A stretch of 41,654 nt of DNA from NCBI GenBank assembly GCA_030601755.1, contig JAUWBF010000025.1:1-41654 (forward strand), written 5' to 3'. A program made the position numbers and the translations under genes. The notes under the pieces were generated by a model. It had not been told where the DNA came from and ran no database searches. It saw nothing but the letters and a program-made list of their open reading frames with translations. The stretch is from Verrucomicrobiota bacterium (GTDB lineage Bacteria > Verrucomicrobiota > Verrucomicrobiia > Opitutales > Opitutaceae). Below are positions 7,918 to 15,836 of the stretch, in pieces; positions within the stretch are counted from its first letter, which is position 1; each line of letters begins with the position of its first letter.

Positions 7918-9117
7918 TCAGAGTTCGCCTCGGAAGGCGCGGTGCTGGAGGGTGGCGAAGAGCGCGTCCAACTCCGCCAGCGACGCGCGCTGCGCGGCTT
8001 TGAGTTTCTCCACCACCGTCACTCGCCGGGCGAATTCACGCTGCTGGGCGATGGGGGGGCAGATTGCCTCGAAGACTTCAATCTGTGCCTTGGTGATTGC
8101 TTCGCGGGTCGCACCTGCTCCGCCGATTTTGAGCAAGCGTCGCTTGGTCTGCTCAGCTAAAAGAAACTGCTCCAGGAATACGGCGTTGAGTGTCGGCTTT
8201 GGCCGGATGATGCAGACATGCTGATTCACTCGCGCGGGAAGCACCGACGAAGGAGCACGGCAAACTCGCGCGACGGAAGCCCCGGTGATGTTCAGCAGCA
8301 CGTCGTCTGCCTCGACGACAACGCCAGCTAGCTTCGCGGCCTGTAGGTTGTCGATGAAAGCGAGGTCTTTGAGGGTGAACTCGCCATCGCGAACGTTGAG
8401 ACTTCGGATAAGCGAAATCCCTTCGGTCTTGTATGCCGTCTCGCCGCCTGTCGGCGTCGAACCGCTTCCGATTTTCGTGGTGTGTTCGCCGAGCCGAACC
8501 AGCGGCCAGCGTTTCGGATTGGTGGCGGGGTCGCCGAAGAGGTCGAGGAAGAGGGATTGGGTGAGGGAGTCGAGTTGGGCGAGGGCGGCGCGGCGCTTGG
8601 CCCGCAACGCCTCCGCCCGGTCCAGCACCTCCGCTATCCGCCGCTGCTCCGCCAGCGGCGGCAGGGGGATTGGGTGTGAAGCATAGCTCGACCATTTAAG
8701 ATTCGGGTAGGTCGAAGCTCCAACGATGGTTTTGACGAACGCCTTGGAGGCTCCGCTGTTCAGCACATACCAGACGTAACGCGGGACCACGGTGGATTCG
8801 TCCACCCGAAGGCGTAGCAGGAAGTTTGACGCGACGATTTGACCGGCTCGGTCGGCGCCACAAATCGCAGTCTTCCCCGAAAGTATGTTTGCCTTTGAGC
8901 CACTCGATTTCACGACGAGCAACTCACCTTCCTTGACGAGGAGATTCTTGATTTGGTCGTCGCGGAATCGGCGTTTCTCGAAGTCGCCGTGAAACTGACC
9001 TTCCCCGTTTACGTTGCTGACCTTCACGACGTCGAACGACGGTGCGTCATCCGACGGGTCATCGCCGTAGTCGCAGGGCAAACTCTCTGCGATTGAGCCA
9101 AGGCGAACCGTTTTCAC
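7918..9117 (-). CDS. hsdS: Type I restriction-modification specificity subunit
   Basis: HsdS sets the DNA target of the type I complex through two target-recognition domains. In the 399-residue product, TRD1 spans about 1-150. The central conserved region (LPPLAEQRRIAEVLDRAEAL to LFLDLFGDP, about 150-195) contains the coiled-coil spacer. TRD2 follows to about 350, and the distal repeat (PPIAQQREFARRV to QHRAFRGEL) closes the protein. Both halves are complete. The start is GTG, overlapping the hsdM stop as GTGA. The TRD-coding parts are less GC-biased than hsdM, which fits the known swapping of recognition domains. The target sequence cannot be predicted from this. Confidence 0.95.
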   Translation of the reverse strand: MKTVRLGSIAESLPCDYGDDPSDDAPSFDVVKVSNVNGEGQFHGDFEKRRFRDDQIKNLLVKEGELLVVKSSGSKANILSGKTAICGADRAGQIVASNFLLRLRVDESTVVPRYVWYVLNSGASKAFVKTIVGASTYPNLKWSSYASHPIPLPPLAEQRRIAEVLDRAEALRAKRRAALAQLDSLTQSLFLDLFGDPATNPKRWPLVRLGEHTTKIGSGSTPTGGETAYKTEGISLIRSLNVRDGEFTLKDLAFIDNLQAAKLAGVVVEADDVLLNITGASVARVCRAPSSVLPARVNQHVCIIRPKPTLNAVFLEQFLLAEQTKRRLLKIGGAGATREAITKAQIEVFEAICPPIAQQREFARRVTVVEKLKAAQRASLAELDALFATLQHRAFRGEL

Positions 9118-10691
9118 TTCAGCATCCCCTCCAGCTCCTTCATGCCCTGCTGGATCTCGGCCTCCAGTTTTTCGAGGGCCTTTAAAATTTCGCCGGGTGG
9201 GCGGTGGGCGACTTCGGCGTGGACGACTTCCTTGTAGCGGTTGAGCGAGAGGTCGTAGCCCTGCGCGGCGATGTCGGCCTTGGGCACGCAGAAGCTTTGC
9301 GCGGTGCGCGGACGAGTCGCCTCCGGCGACTCGCGTTTAAGTTGAGAGTTTAAGTTTAAGGGATGGAGCGAACGCCAGCGGGCGAGGAGGTCGGGGAGAT
9401 TGTTTTTGGCGTGGTCGTCGGCGGTGAGGGCGACGCGGGGCACGGGGCCGAATTTCTCCTCGGGGACGAGGTCGGTGCGTTTGTCGTCGAGGCTCTTGCC
9501 GTCGGCGTCCACGTCGTAGAACCAAACGTGGTCGGTGCCGCCGGAGTTGGTCTTGGTGAAGAGGAGGATGGCGGTGGAGACGCCGGCGTAGGGCTTGAAT
9601 ACGCCGCCGGGGAGGGAGATGACGGCGTCGAGTTTCTGCTCCTCGACGAGGATCTGGCGGAGTTGTTTGTGGGCCTTAGACGAACCGAAGAGCACACCGT
9701 CGGGCACGATGACGGCGGCGCGGCCGCCGGGTTTGAGCAGGCGCAGGAAGAGGGCGAGGAAGAGGAGCTCGGTCTTCTTGGTTTTGACGACGGTGAGGAG
9801 GTCCTTGGCGCAGTTTTCGTAGTCGAGGGAGCCGGCGAAGGGGGGATTGGCGAGGATGAGGGTGTATTTTTCCTCTTCGCCGGCGTGGTCCTGGCCGAGG
9901 GAATCGCGGTAGCGGATGTCGGGGTTTTCCACGCCGTGGAGGAGCATGTTCATGCTGCCGATGCGGAGCATGGTGTTGTCGAAGTCGAAGCCGTGGAAGG
10001 CGTCCTCGTGGAAGTGTTTCTTGAGGCGGGCGTCGCGGAGGATCTCGGGGTGGTGGGCGCGGAGGTATTCGCCGGCGGCGACGAGGAAACCGCCAGTGCC
10101 GCAGGCGGGGTCGCAGATGGCGTCGCGTGGGGTGGGCGCGGTGAGCTCGACCATGAGCTGGATGATATGGCGCGGGGTGCGGAACTGGCCGTTCTGCCCG
10201 GCGCTGGCGATCTTCCCGAGCATGTATTCGTAGAGGTCGCCCTTGGTGTCGCGGTCCTCCATCGGCACGGCGTCGATCATGTCCACGACCTTGGCGAGGA
10301 GGGCGGGCGTGGGGATGGTGAAGCGCGCGTCCTTCATGTGGTGCGCGTAGGTGGAGCCGTCGCCGCCGAGGGTGCGCAGGAAGGGGAAGACGTGGTCGCC
10401 GACGACCTCAAACATGGCCTTGGGGTCGCCGAGGTGCTTGAAGCGCGACCAGCGGAGGTCGTCGTAGGGGCGGCCACGGGGGTCTTTGCCCTCGGGGAAG
10501 ACGCGGCGTTCGAGTTTGGGGAGTTTCAGGCGGGCGGCCTTGTTCTCCTCCAGGGTGTGCAGGTCGTCGAGGCGCTTGAGGAAGAGCAGGTAGGTGATCT
10601 GCTCGATGACTTCGAGGGGGTTGGAAATACCGCCGGTCCAGAAGGCATTCCAGAGGGCGTCGACTTTGCTGCGGATTTCGCCGGTTAACAT
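9114..10691 (-). CDS. hsdM: Type I restriction-modification methyltransferase subunit
   Basis: N6-adenine DNA methyltransferase of the type I complex, using S-adenosylmethionine. I start it at the ATG at 10689-10691 (MLTGEIRSKVDALWNAFW), giving 525 residues, the normal size; an in-frame upstream extension is proline-rich and non-homologous in look. It has the N-terminal HsdM helical domain (about 1-130), the SAM-binding motif DPACGTGGFLV near 194, and the catalytic NPPF near 281. It overlaps hsdS by 4 nt (GTGA) and is the first gene of the island in transcription order. A strong terminator on the same strand lies 54 nt upstream, so its own promoter must be in that short gap, although I see no clear one. 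Confidence 0.95.
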   Translation of the reverse strand: MLTGEIRSKVDALWNAFWTGGISNPLEVIEQITYLLFLKRLDDLHTLEENKAARLKLPKLERRVFPEGKDPRGRPYDDLRWSRFKHLGDPKAMFEVVGDHVFPFLRTLGGDGSTYAHHMKDARFTIPTPALLAKVVDMIDAVPMEDRDTKGDLYEYMLGKIASAGQNGQFRTPRHIIQLMVELTAPTPRDAICDPACGTGGFLVAAGEYLRAHHPEILRDARLKKHFHEDAFHGFDFDNTMLRIGSMNMLLHGVENPDIRYRDSLGQDHAGEEEKYTLILANPPFAGSLDYENCAKDLLTVVKTKKTELLFLALFLRLLKPGGRAAVIVPDGVLFGSSKAHKQLRQILVEEQKLDAVISLPGGVFKPYAGVSTAILLFTKTNSGGTDHVWFYDVDADGKSLDDKRTDLVPEEKFGPVPRVALTADDHAKNNLPDLLARWRSLHPLNLNSQLKRESPEATRPRTAQSFCVPKADIAAQGYDLSLNRYKEVVHAEVAHRPPGEILKALEKLEAEIQQGMKELEGMLK

Positions 10692-10744
10692 GGGTGCGCG
10701 TAGCTGACAGGCCGGAACGGCGGGCGGCAAGGCTGCGGACGGGC

Positions 10745-10776
10745 AAAAAAAGCCCGCCGGCGGGTGGCGGGCGGGC
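10745..10776 (-). terminator. Rho-independent terminator upstream of hsdM
   Basis: Read on the minus strand, GCCCGCC and GGCGGGC form a 7-bp stem around an 11-nt loop and are followed directly by seven T. It would stop transcripts coming from the yjdM-like gene and insulate the restriction operon. Confidence 0.7.
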
Positions 10777-10840
10777 AAAGGGGGCGCGGTGCGCAGTCGG
10801 AGCGTGGGGGGGGCGGAGGGAGTCGCGGACGGGCGAGGCG

Positions 10841-10962
10841 AGGGTCCCCGAGCTCACGCTCGGGGCCACGGGGGCGGGGCGAGGCAGGGGGATCGGGTGG
10901 CCCCGGGCGTGAGCCCGGGGATGTTCGCCAAGGGTCCCTGAGCTCACGCTCGGGGCCACGGG
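10841..10962. repeat. Three-hairpin repeat module, copy A
   Basis: Three 20-nt hairpins with 8-bp stems and 4-nt loops: 10846-10865 (CCCCGAGC, loop TCAC), 10901-10920 (CCCCGGGC, loop GTGA, so inverted) and 10936-10955 (CCCTGAGC, loop TCAC, one G-T wobble). Each is flanked by CCAC on the side following the TCAC-strand stem. The same arrangement recurs at 11706-11828. It is a REP/BIME-like dispersed repeat by structure. Confidence 0.8.
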
Positions 10963-10990
10963 AGATGCGGCGCGTGGAGGGGCGGGAAGG

Positions 10991-11308
10991 TCAGGCCTTT
11001 TTGACGAAGCAGGCCTTTAGCATCACGGCGACGCCGTCGACCTTGCAGTCGATCTCATGGTCGCCGTCGACGAGGCGGATGTTCTTGGCCTTGGCGCCGG
11101 CCTTGAGCACCTGCGAGCCGCCGAGCTTGAGGTCTTTGATGAGCGTGATGCTGTCGCCCTCGGTGAGCACGTTGCCGTTGGCGTCTTTCACGACCCGCGC
11201 GGCCTCGGGCTCCGGGTCCTTGGGCCATTCGTGGCCGCAGGTCGCGCACTCCCAGTGGTCGGAGTGCTCGAGGACGTCGTCGAGGGTGCATTCGGGACAG
11301 GTGGGCAT
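10991..11308 (-). CDS. YjdM/PhnA-family zinc-ribbon protein
   Basis: The 105-residue protein starts MPTCPECTLDDVLEH, has a zinc ribbon made by CPEC (4-7) and CATCGHEW (about 21-28), and ends with the small beta-barrel domain of PhnA/YjdM proteins (DANGNVLTEGDSITLIKDLK, then a C-terminal CFVKKA). The family is often labelled alkylphosphonate utilisation protein, but no phosphonate genes are near and the true function is not established. The in-frame upstream extension to 11419 is proline-rich and falls in repeat-bearing DNA, so the ATG at 11306-11308 is preferred. It is monocistronic, with the terminator at 10745-10776 downstream and hairpin modules on both sides. Confidence 0.9.
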   Translation of the reverse strand: MPTCPECTLDDVLEHSDHWECATCGHEWPKDPEPEAARVVKDANGNVLTEGDSITLIKDLKLGGSQVLKAGAKAKNIRLVDGDHEIDCKVDGVAVMLKACFVKKA

Positions 11309-11397
11309 GGCGTGGGAGGGATGAGGGAGGAGGGAAAGGGGGGAGTGAAGGGGACGCAGGGCGGAAGGGAAAGGCGGAAGACGCGCGTCAAAAGGAG

Positions 11398-11614
11398 GGC
11401 GGGCACTCCTGCCCGCCACGTGCGACGCGTCCCGTGCGACGTTTGTTTAACCACAAAGGATACGAAGGCTCACGAAGCCGGAGTCAGCTGTTTGACGATG
11501 CACTGGTTTTTAACCGCAAAAGACGCCAATGGTCGCAAAAAACGGATCGGAAATCTTTCACCATGGCGTTGCCGCGGACCGGGCGTCCAACGGGGCGGGC
11601 AGGAGTGCCCGCCC
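11398..11614. repeat. Pair of inverted hairpins with CTCC/GGAG loops
   Basis: GGCGGGCA-CTCC-TGCCCGCC (11398-11417) and GGGCGGGCA-GGAG-TGCCCGCCC (11593-11614) are the same hairpin in opposite orientations, with perfect 8- and 9-bp stems. They bracket about 175 bp that contains the AACC-type repeats. Confidence 0.65.
11446..11544. repeat. Degenerate AACCACAAAGG / AACCGCAAAAG repeats
   Basis: Two copies of a purine-rich element starting TTAACCACAAAGGATACG (11446 on) and TTAACCGCAAAAGACGC (about 11510 on). I recall similar sequences dispersed in many unrelated bacterial genomes, where they give spurious KDTK-type ORFs. Their origin is unclear. Confidence 0.5.
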
Positions 11615-11656
11615 TCCGCGGGGACCACCCGCCCACGGGACGCGTCGCGCCGGAGG

Positions 11657-11681
11657 GTTTGTCACTTAATAAGTGACAAAC
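11657..11681. promoter_or_regulatory. A+T-rich 11-bp palindrome, operator-like
   Basis: GTTTGTCACTT (11657-11667) and AAGTGACAAAC (11671-11681) are perfect reverse complements around AAT. It stands out from the GC-rich surroundings. It could be a protein-binding site or a bidirectional terminator stem without a T-tract; no nearby start makes a target obvious. Confidence 0.5.
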
Positions 11682-11705
11682 GGGTTGGACGGCTGGGCGG
11701 CGTCG

Positions 11706-11828
11706 AGGGTCCCCGAGCTCACGCTCGGGGCCACGAGGGTGGGGCGAGGCCAGAGGATCGGGTGGCCACGGGCGTGAGCCCGGGGATGTTCGCAAAGGGG
11801 TCCCTGAGCTCACGCTCAGGGCCACGGG
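11706..11828. repeat. Three-hairpin repeat module, copy B
   Basis: Hairpins at 11711-11730 (CCCCGAGC, loop TCAC), 11766-11785 (loop GTGA, inverted, one mismatch) and 11802-11821 (CCCTGAGC, loop TCAC, pairing with GCTCAGGG). Order and orientation equal copy A. The third stem shows a C-G to T-A compensatory pair relative to the first, so structure seems conserved. It begins 26 nt beyond the DUF1501 stop. Confidence 0.8.
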
Positions 11829-11853
11829 GGAAGCGAGGGCACGGGGCTGGACT

Positions 11854-13119
11854 TCAGATGAAGTTCAAGGGCTCGAATTTTTGGCCGAGGACCTTGTCGG
11901 CGGGGCAGTCGAGCCAGCGGTCGAGCACGGTGGCGTAGATTTGCCGGAAGTCGGTGCTGTAGGTGAGGTCCTCTTTTCGGTCGAGGTCGAGCTTGGGGGC
12001 GGTGCCGTGCAGCGTGCCCTTGATGCCGGTGCCCATGACGAAGAGTGGGGCGGCGGTGCCGTGGTCGGTGCCGGAACTTTCGTTCTCGGCGGGGCGGCGG
12101 CCGAACTCGGAGAAGGTCATGGTGAGGACCTGCGGGCCGAGTCCCTTGGCCTCGATGTCCTTTTGAAACGCGGCCATGCCTTCGGAGAGCTGGCGCAGGA
12201 GGTTCTGGTGGTTGTTGACCTGGTTGGCGTGGGTGTCGAAGCCGCCGAGCGAGACGAAGTAGACGCGGGTGGACATGCCGGCGGCGATGAGCGCGGCGAC
12301 GTTTTTGAGCGACTGGGCGAAGCCGCCGCCGGGGTATTGGGCGTCGCCGCGGTATTGGCCGAGAATCTTTTGGACCTTCTGCTCGGTGACCATGGCGTCC
12401 ATGAGCGTGGAGCGGAGAAAACCTTCGTTGCCGTGGTCGTGGTCGTCGTGGCCTTGGCCGGCGAGCTGCTTGAGCAGGGAGAGGGAGTCGCGCCCGCCGC
12501 GTCCGCCGCGGCCGGCGTTGCCGGAGAGGCCGAAGGTGGAGTGGGGTTGCTCGCCGCAGAAGGACTGGGGCACCTCGCCGCTGATGTGCACGGCGAGGGG
12601 GTCGTCGCCGGTGGCGGCATCGGGCCGGCCGGAGCAGGCGTTGTCGAGGTAGCGGCCGATCCAGCCGGTGGCGTCGTTGATGTTGGAATCGCTGGCGGAT
12701 TCCCAGATCTCGGTGGAGCGGAAGTGGCTGCGGTTGGGGTTGGGGTAGCCGACGTTTTGGATGACGCCGAGCTTGCCCTCCTTGAGCATGTCGTTGAGCG
12801 CGGCGCAGCCGGGGTTGAAGCCGAGCTGGTCGTCGATGGGGAGAACGGCGTCCTTTTTCAGGCCGATGGTGGGACGCAGGCGGTGGTAGTCGGCGTCCTC
12901 GTAGGGCACGATCGTATTCAGTCCGTCATTACCGCCGGCGAGCTGGATGAGCACGAGGATGGTGCGGTCCTTCTCGGGGGCGGGCGCGGCGCCGAGGGTG
13001 GATTGCACGAGGAAGGAGGGTGCGAAGCGGCTGAAGGCGAGCAGTCCGATGCCGGCGCCGCCGAGGCGGAAAAACTCGCGGCGGGTGACGGGAAGCCTGG
13101 GGTTGGTCGAGTTGTGCAT
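11854..13119 (-). CDS. DUF1501 protein, Tat-exported
   Basis: The 421-residue product starts MHNSTNPRLPVTRREFFRL; the twin arginine (TRREFF) followed by GGAGIGLLAFSRF is a Tat signal, so it is folded before export. The body shows DUF1501 features: LVLIQLAGGNDGLNTIVPY, GVIQNVGYPNPNRSHFRS, and the C-terminal TFSEFGRRPAENESSGTDHG. DUF1501 is distantly related to the alkaline phosphatase/sulfatase superfamily, but its reaction is unknown. The open frame continues 202 codons upstream, but that part overlaps the DUF1800 gene and is proline/arginine-rich shadow sequence. It starts 20 nt after the DUF1800 stop; the pair is common in Planctomycetes and Verrucomicrobia and is likely an operon. Confidence 0.92.
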   Translation of the reverse strand: MHNSTNPRLPVTRREFFRLGGAGIGLLAFSRFAPSFLVQSTLGAAPAPEKDRTILVLIQLAGGNDGLNTIVPYEDADYHRLRPTIGLKKDAVLPIDDQLGFNPGCAALNDMLKEGKLGVIQNVGYPNPNRSHFRSTEIWESASDSNINDATGWIGRYLDNACSGRPDAATGDDPLAVHISGEVPQSFCGEQPHSTFGLSGNAGRGGRGGRDSLSLLKQLAGQGHDDHDHGNEGFLRSTLMDAMVTEQKVQKILGQYRGDAQYPGGGFAQSLKNVAALIAAGMSTRVYFVSLGGFDTHANQVNNHQNLLRQLSEGMAAFQKDIEAKGLGPQVLTMTFSEFGRRPAENESSGTDHGTAAPLFVMGTGIKGTLHGTAPKLDLDRKEDLTYSTDFRQIYATVLDRWLDCPADKVLGQKFEPLNFI

Positions 13120-13139
13120 GGCGGCGGGGGACGGGTTGG

Positions 13140-14618
13140 TCAGCAGAGTTGGTATTCGGGGGTCTGAAGGACGGCGATGGCGGCCTCGCGGATGCGGCGG
13201 GTGTCGGGGTTGTCGGCGAGGAACTCGCGAAGGGCGCCGCGGAAGGCGTCGTGGGCGGGGGAGGGCAGGAAGTAGGTGACGAAGCGGTCGACCATGCCGT
13301 CGACGCCGAGGGCGGCGAAGGACTCGAGGCGGGCGTCGTCGACGGTGAAGCGGTCGTGGCCCTCGGCGCGGGCGGCATCGAGGGCGACGCGGTCGTCGGC
13401 GTTGATCTTGTCCTCGTTGATGGCGGTAAAGAGGGTTTGCACGAGCTGCCGGCGGGCGGCGAGGGTGGAGGAGTTGATCCAGAGGCGGCCGCCGACCCAG
13501 CCGCGGACGTTGGGCGGGTTGAAGACCTGCTGGCCCATCTGGCGGAGCGGGTTGAGGGTGGTGCGGGGCAGCGGGGTGACGTCGAGCCGGAGGTCCTGCA
13601 GGAGGCCGAGGTGGTAGTGGACGGGGCTCTTGATGTAGTTGGCGCGGTAGGACGGGTGGTGGAAGAGGATGGACGAAAAGTAGCGGTGGCAGAGGTCGCG
13701 GAGGTTGTGGCCGCGTTCGCGCCACCAGGCGGCGAGGGGCTCGAAGTAGTCGGCGTCGGGCACCTGGTCGGTGAGGTAGAAGCGGGTCATCTCGCGCGGC
13801 AGGAAGGTGCCGGCGGCGGGTTGTTTGTAAACGAGGTCGATGACGTCGTCGCCGTTGAAGAAGCCGGTCTGGCCGAAGATGGTTTTCTGGCCTTGATCGA
13901 ACTTGTTGGTGTCGAAGTGAAACTTGTCGCCGCGGAAACGGTAGCCGGTGAAGGCGCGGGCGGCTTCCTTGATGTCGTTCTCGGTGTAGTGGCCTTCGCC
14001 GAGGGTAAAGAGTTCAAGCAGCTCGCGGGCGAAGTTTTCGTTGGGGGCCTTCTTGCCGCTGCGCTGGAGGTCGAGGTAGTTGAGCATCGCGCCGGAGCGC
14101 GAGACGCCCTTGGTGAGGTCGGGCGCGGGGCCGAGCGCGCCTTGGCGGAGGATGTCGGCGTGTTCGTAGATGAGGTTGGCCGAGCGGACTTTTTCCACGG
14201 AGACGACGTAGATGTCGCTGAGGAAAAGGAGCCACTTCTCGAAGGCGGAGTTGGCGGGCGTGGCGGCTTGCTGGAGCCAGCGGAGGACGAGGTCGTTGTT
14301 GGCGTTGCGGGAGAGGTCGCGTTGCTCGCGCTGGATGTTCTGACGGGCTTCGGGACCGTCGGCGGCGCGCACTCGTTGGCGAAACTCGGGGGCGCGGGTG
14401 CGTTCCTCCTCGGTGAGCTTGGGGCGGGGGAAGGGCGGCGGTTCGGCGGGAAAGAGCCGTTCGAGCGTGGCGGGCAGGCCGTCGCGCACGGCGCGGGCGA
14501 CCTCCTCGGGATCGGCGGACCAGCCGGTGCGGCGCAGCAGATGTCGCGCGGTGGCGTCGTTCCAGTGGGAGCGGGGCAGGGGTTGCCAGGCCTGGGCGGA
14601 TGGGAGGGGCGGGGTCAT
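13140..14618 (-). CDS. DUF1800 protein
   Basis: The 492-residue protein belongs to the DUF1800 family: ATARHLLRRTGWSADPEEV near the N-terminus, NENFARELLELFTLGEGHYTE-type motif in the middle (NFARELLELF), RAFTGYRF, and PPNVRGWVGGRLWINSSTLAARRQ late in the sequence. No enzymatic role is established for the family. There is no obvious classical signal peptide at the chosen start (MTPPLPSAQAW). It is transcribed just ahead of the DUF1501 gene, and such pairs are conserved, suggesting that the two act together, possibly at the cell envelope since the partner is Tat-exported. The start at 14616-14618 is the first ATG with gene-like sequence. Confidence 0.92.
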   Translation of the reverse strand: MTPPLPSAQAWQPLPRSHWNDATARHLLRRTGWSADPEEVARAVRDGLPATLERLFPAEPPPFPRPKLTEEERTRAPEFRQRVRAADGPEARQNIQREQRDLSRNANNDLVLRWLQQAATPANSAFEKWLLFLSDIYVVSVEKVRSANLIYEHADILRQGALGPAPDLTKGVSRSGAMLNYLDLQRSGKKAPNENFARELLELFTLGEGHYTENDIKEAARAFTGYRFRGDKFHFDTNKFDQGQKTIFGQTGFFNGDDVIDLVYKQPAAGTFLPREMTRFYLTDQVPDADYFEPLAAWWRERGHNLRDLCHRYFSSILFHHPSYRANYIKSPVHYHLGLLQDLRLDVTPLPRTTLNPLRQMGQQVFNPPNVRGWVGGRLWINSSTLAARRQLVQTLFTAINEDKINADDRVALDAARAEGHDRFTVDDARLESFAALGVDGMVDRFVTYFLPSPAHDAFRGALREFLADNPDTRRIREAAIAVLQTPEYQLC

Positions 14619-14684
14619 CGGCGTCGAGGGTCATCGCATGGGACGACCGGCACGACGGCGAGTTTCAACGCGGGACCAAAAAAG

Positions 14685-15833
14685 TCAAAATCCCAGCGGG
14701 GTGCGGTAGAGCCGCGGCACGCGCTTGGTGACCGAGCAGAGGGTTTCCCACGGAATCGTGTCGGCCCAGCGGCTGAACTCGGTGAGGTCGATCTCGGCGC
14801 CCTGTTGGCGGCCGACCAGCACGGCCTCGTCGCCGACGGCGGCGGCGGGCAGGTCGGTGACGTCGATGATGGTCTGGTCCATGGTCACGCGTCCGAGCAC
14901 GGGGCAACGTTGCCCGCGGATGAGCACCGAGGCGCGGTTGCTGGCGGAGCGCGGAATGCCGTCGCCGTAGCCGGCGGTGAGGATCGCCACCCGCGAGTCG
15001 CGGCTCAGGGTGTGGGTGCCGCCGTAGCTGATGCGCGTGCCGGCGGGCAGGGTTTTGACCAGGCCTACGCGGGTGCGGAAGCTGAACACCGGTTCGGCGT
15101 GCACCTCGGCGAGCAGCGACCCCGGGGAGGGCAGGACGCCGAATTGCAGCAGGCCGACGCGCACGGCGTTGAAGGGGCCGGCCTCCTCGTAGGTCTCGAG
15201 GCCGGCGCTGTTGTCGGCGTGCACGAAGATCGACGCCGGATCGAGTCCGGGCATGCGGTCGAGCGCGTCGAGAAAGCGCCGGCGTTGCAGCGCGGTGAAC
15301 GCGGGGTCGTCGTCCGACGACGAGAAATGCGTGAACACGCCCTCGAGCCGCAGGTGGGCTGCGTCACGGATTTTCTGATACAACGGCACGGCCTGCTCGT
15401 GCCACACGCCCAGCCGGCCCATGCCCGTGTCGATCTTGAGGTGCACGGCGAGAGGGCGGCCGGCGCGTTGCGCGGCGCGGTCGAAGCGCTCGACCTCCTC
15501 CGGCGAGGACACGGTGAGCGCGACCTGATACTCGGCGGCGTGGCGATCCTCGTCGGGCAGGAGCGCGCTGAGCACCAGCACGGGCCACTCGGGGCTCAGT
15601 TCACGCAGCGCGGCGGCTTCGGCGAGGTTGGCCACGGCGAACAGGTCCGCGCCGGCGTGCATCAGGCGGGCGGCGGTCTGCGGCAGGCCGTGCCCGTAGG
15701 CGTCGGCCTTGACCACCGCGACGTAGCGCATGTGCGGCGGCAGCGAGGCGCGGATCAGGCGAAGATTGCGCTCGAGAGCGGCGAGGTCGATCTCGGCCCA
15801 GCAGCGGTGGGGAAGACTGGTGGCGGTCGACAT
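14685..15833 (-). CDS. alr: Alanine racemase
   Basis: Converts L-alanine to D-alanine for peptidoglycan, using pyridoxal phosphate. The 382-residue length is normal. The N-terminal TIM barrel carries the PLP lysine in VVKADAYGHG (Lys42). The second catalytic residue is the Tyr of RISYGGTHT (about Tyr270) in the C-terminal beta domain. KIDTGMGRLG and AILTAGYGDGIPR are family signatures. GLLQFGVLPSP replaces the usual GxxxYGxxP form, a mild variation. It follows tsaB with 3 nt between stop and start, so the two are co-transcribed. Confidence 0.96.
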   Translation of the reverse strand: MSTATSLPHRCWAEIDLAALERNLRLIRASLPPHMRYVAVVKADAYGHGLPQTAARLMHAGADLFAVANLAEAAALRELSPEWPVLVLSALLPDEDRHAAEYQVALTVSSPEEVERFDRAAQRAGRPLAVHLKIDTGMGRLGVWHEQAVPLYQKIRDAAHLRLEGVFTHFSSSDDDPAFTALQRRRFLDALDRMPGLDPASIFVHADNSAGLETYEEAGPFNAVRVGLLQFGVLPSPGSLLAEVHAEPVFSFRTRVGLVKTLPAGTRISYGGTHTLSRDSRVAILTAGYGDGIPRSASNRASVLIRGQRCPVLGRVTMDQTIIDVTDLPAAAVGDEAVLVGRQQGAEIDLTEFSRWADTIPWETLCSVTKRVPRLYRTPLGF

Positions 15834-15836
15834 GGT

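Larger units (their letters stand above)
10692..10990. other. Intergenic region between hsdM and yjdM-like gene
   Basis: No gene is visible in these 299 bp. The hsdM-proximal part holds a terminator (10745-10776, minus strand). The distal part holds the first copy of a three-hairpin module (10841-10962). The rest is G-rich low-complexity sequence. Confidence 0.7.
11309..11853. other. Repeat-rich intergenic region, no gene seen
   Basis: These 545 bp carry two GGAG/CTCC-loop hairpins in opposite orientation (11398-11417 and 11593-11614), two degenerate AACC-type repeats (11446-11477 and 11507-11544), an A+T-rich 11-bp palindrome (11657-11681) and the second three-hairpin module (11706-11828). 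Short open frames here do not look coding. Confidence 0.7.

Noticed and set aside
11430-11680. Short ORFs giving KDTK/HKG-type peptides
   Set aside because: They derive from degenerate dispersed repeats and lack codon bias or conserved domains.
10841-11828. Could the repeated hairpins be a CRISPR array?
   Set aside because: Only two modules exist, far apart, with alternating orientation and no regular unique spacers; no cas genes are present.
13120-13725. N-terminal 202-codon extension of the DUF1501 frame
   Set aside because: It overlaps the DUF1800 gene in another frame, is Pro/Arg-rich, and lies before an evident Tat signal start.
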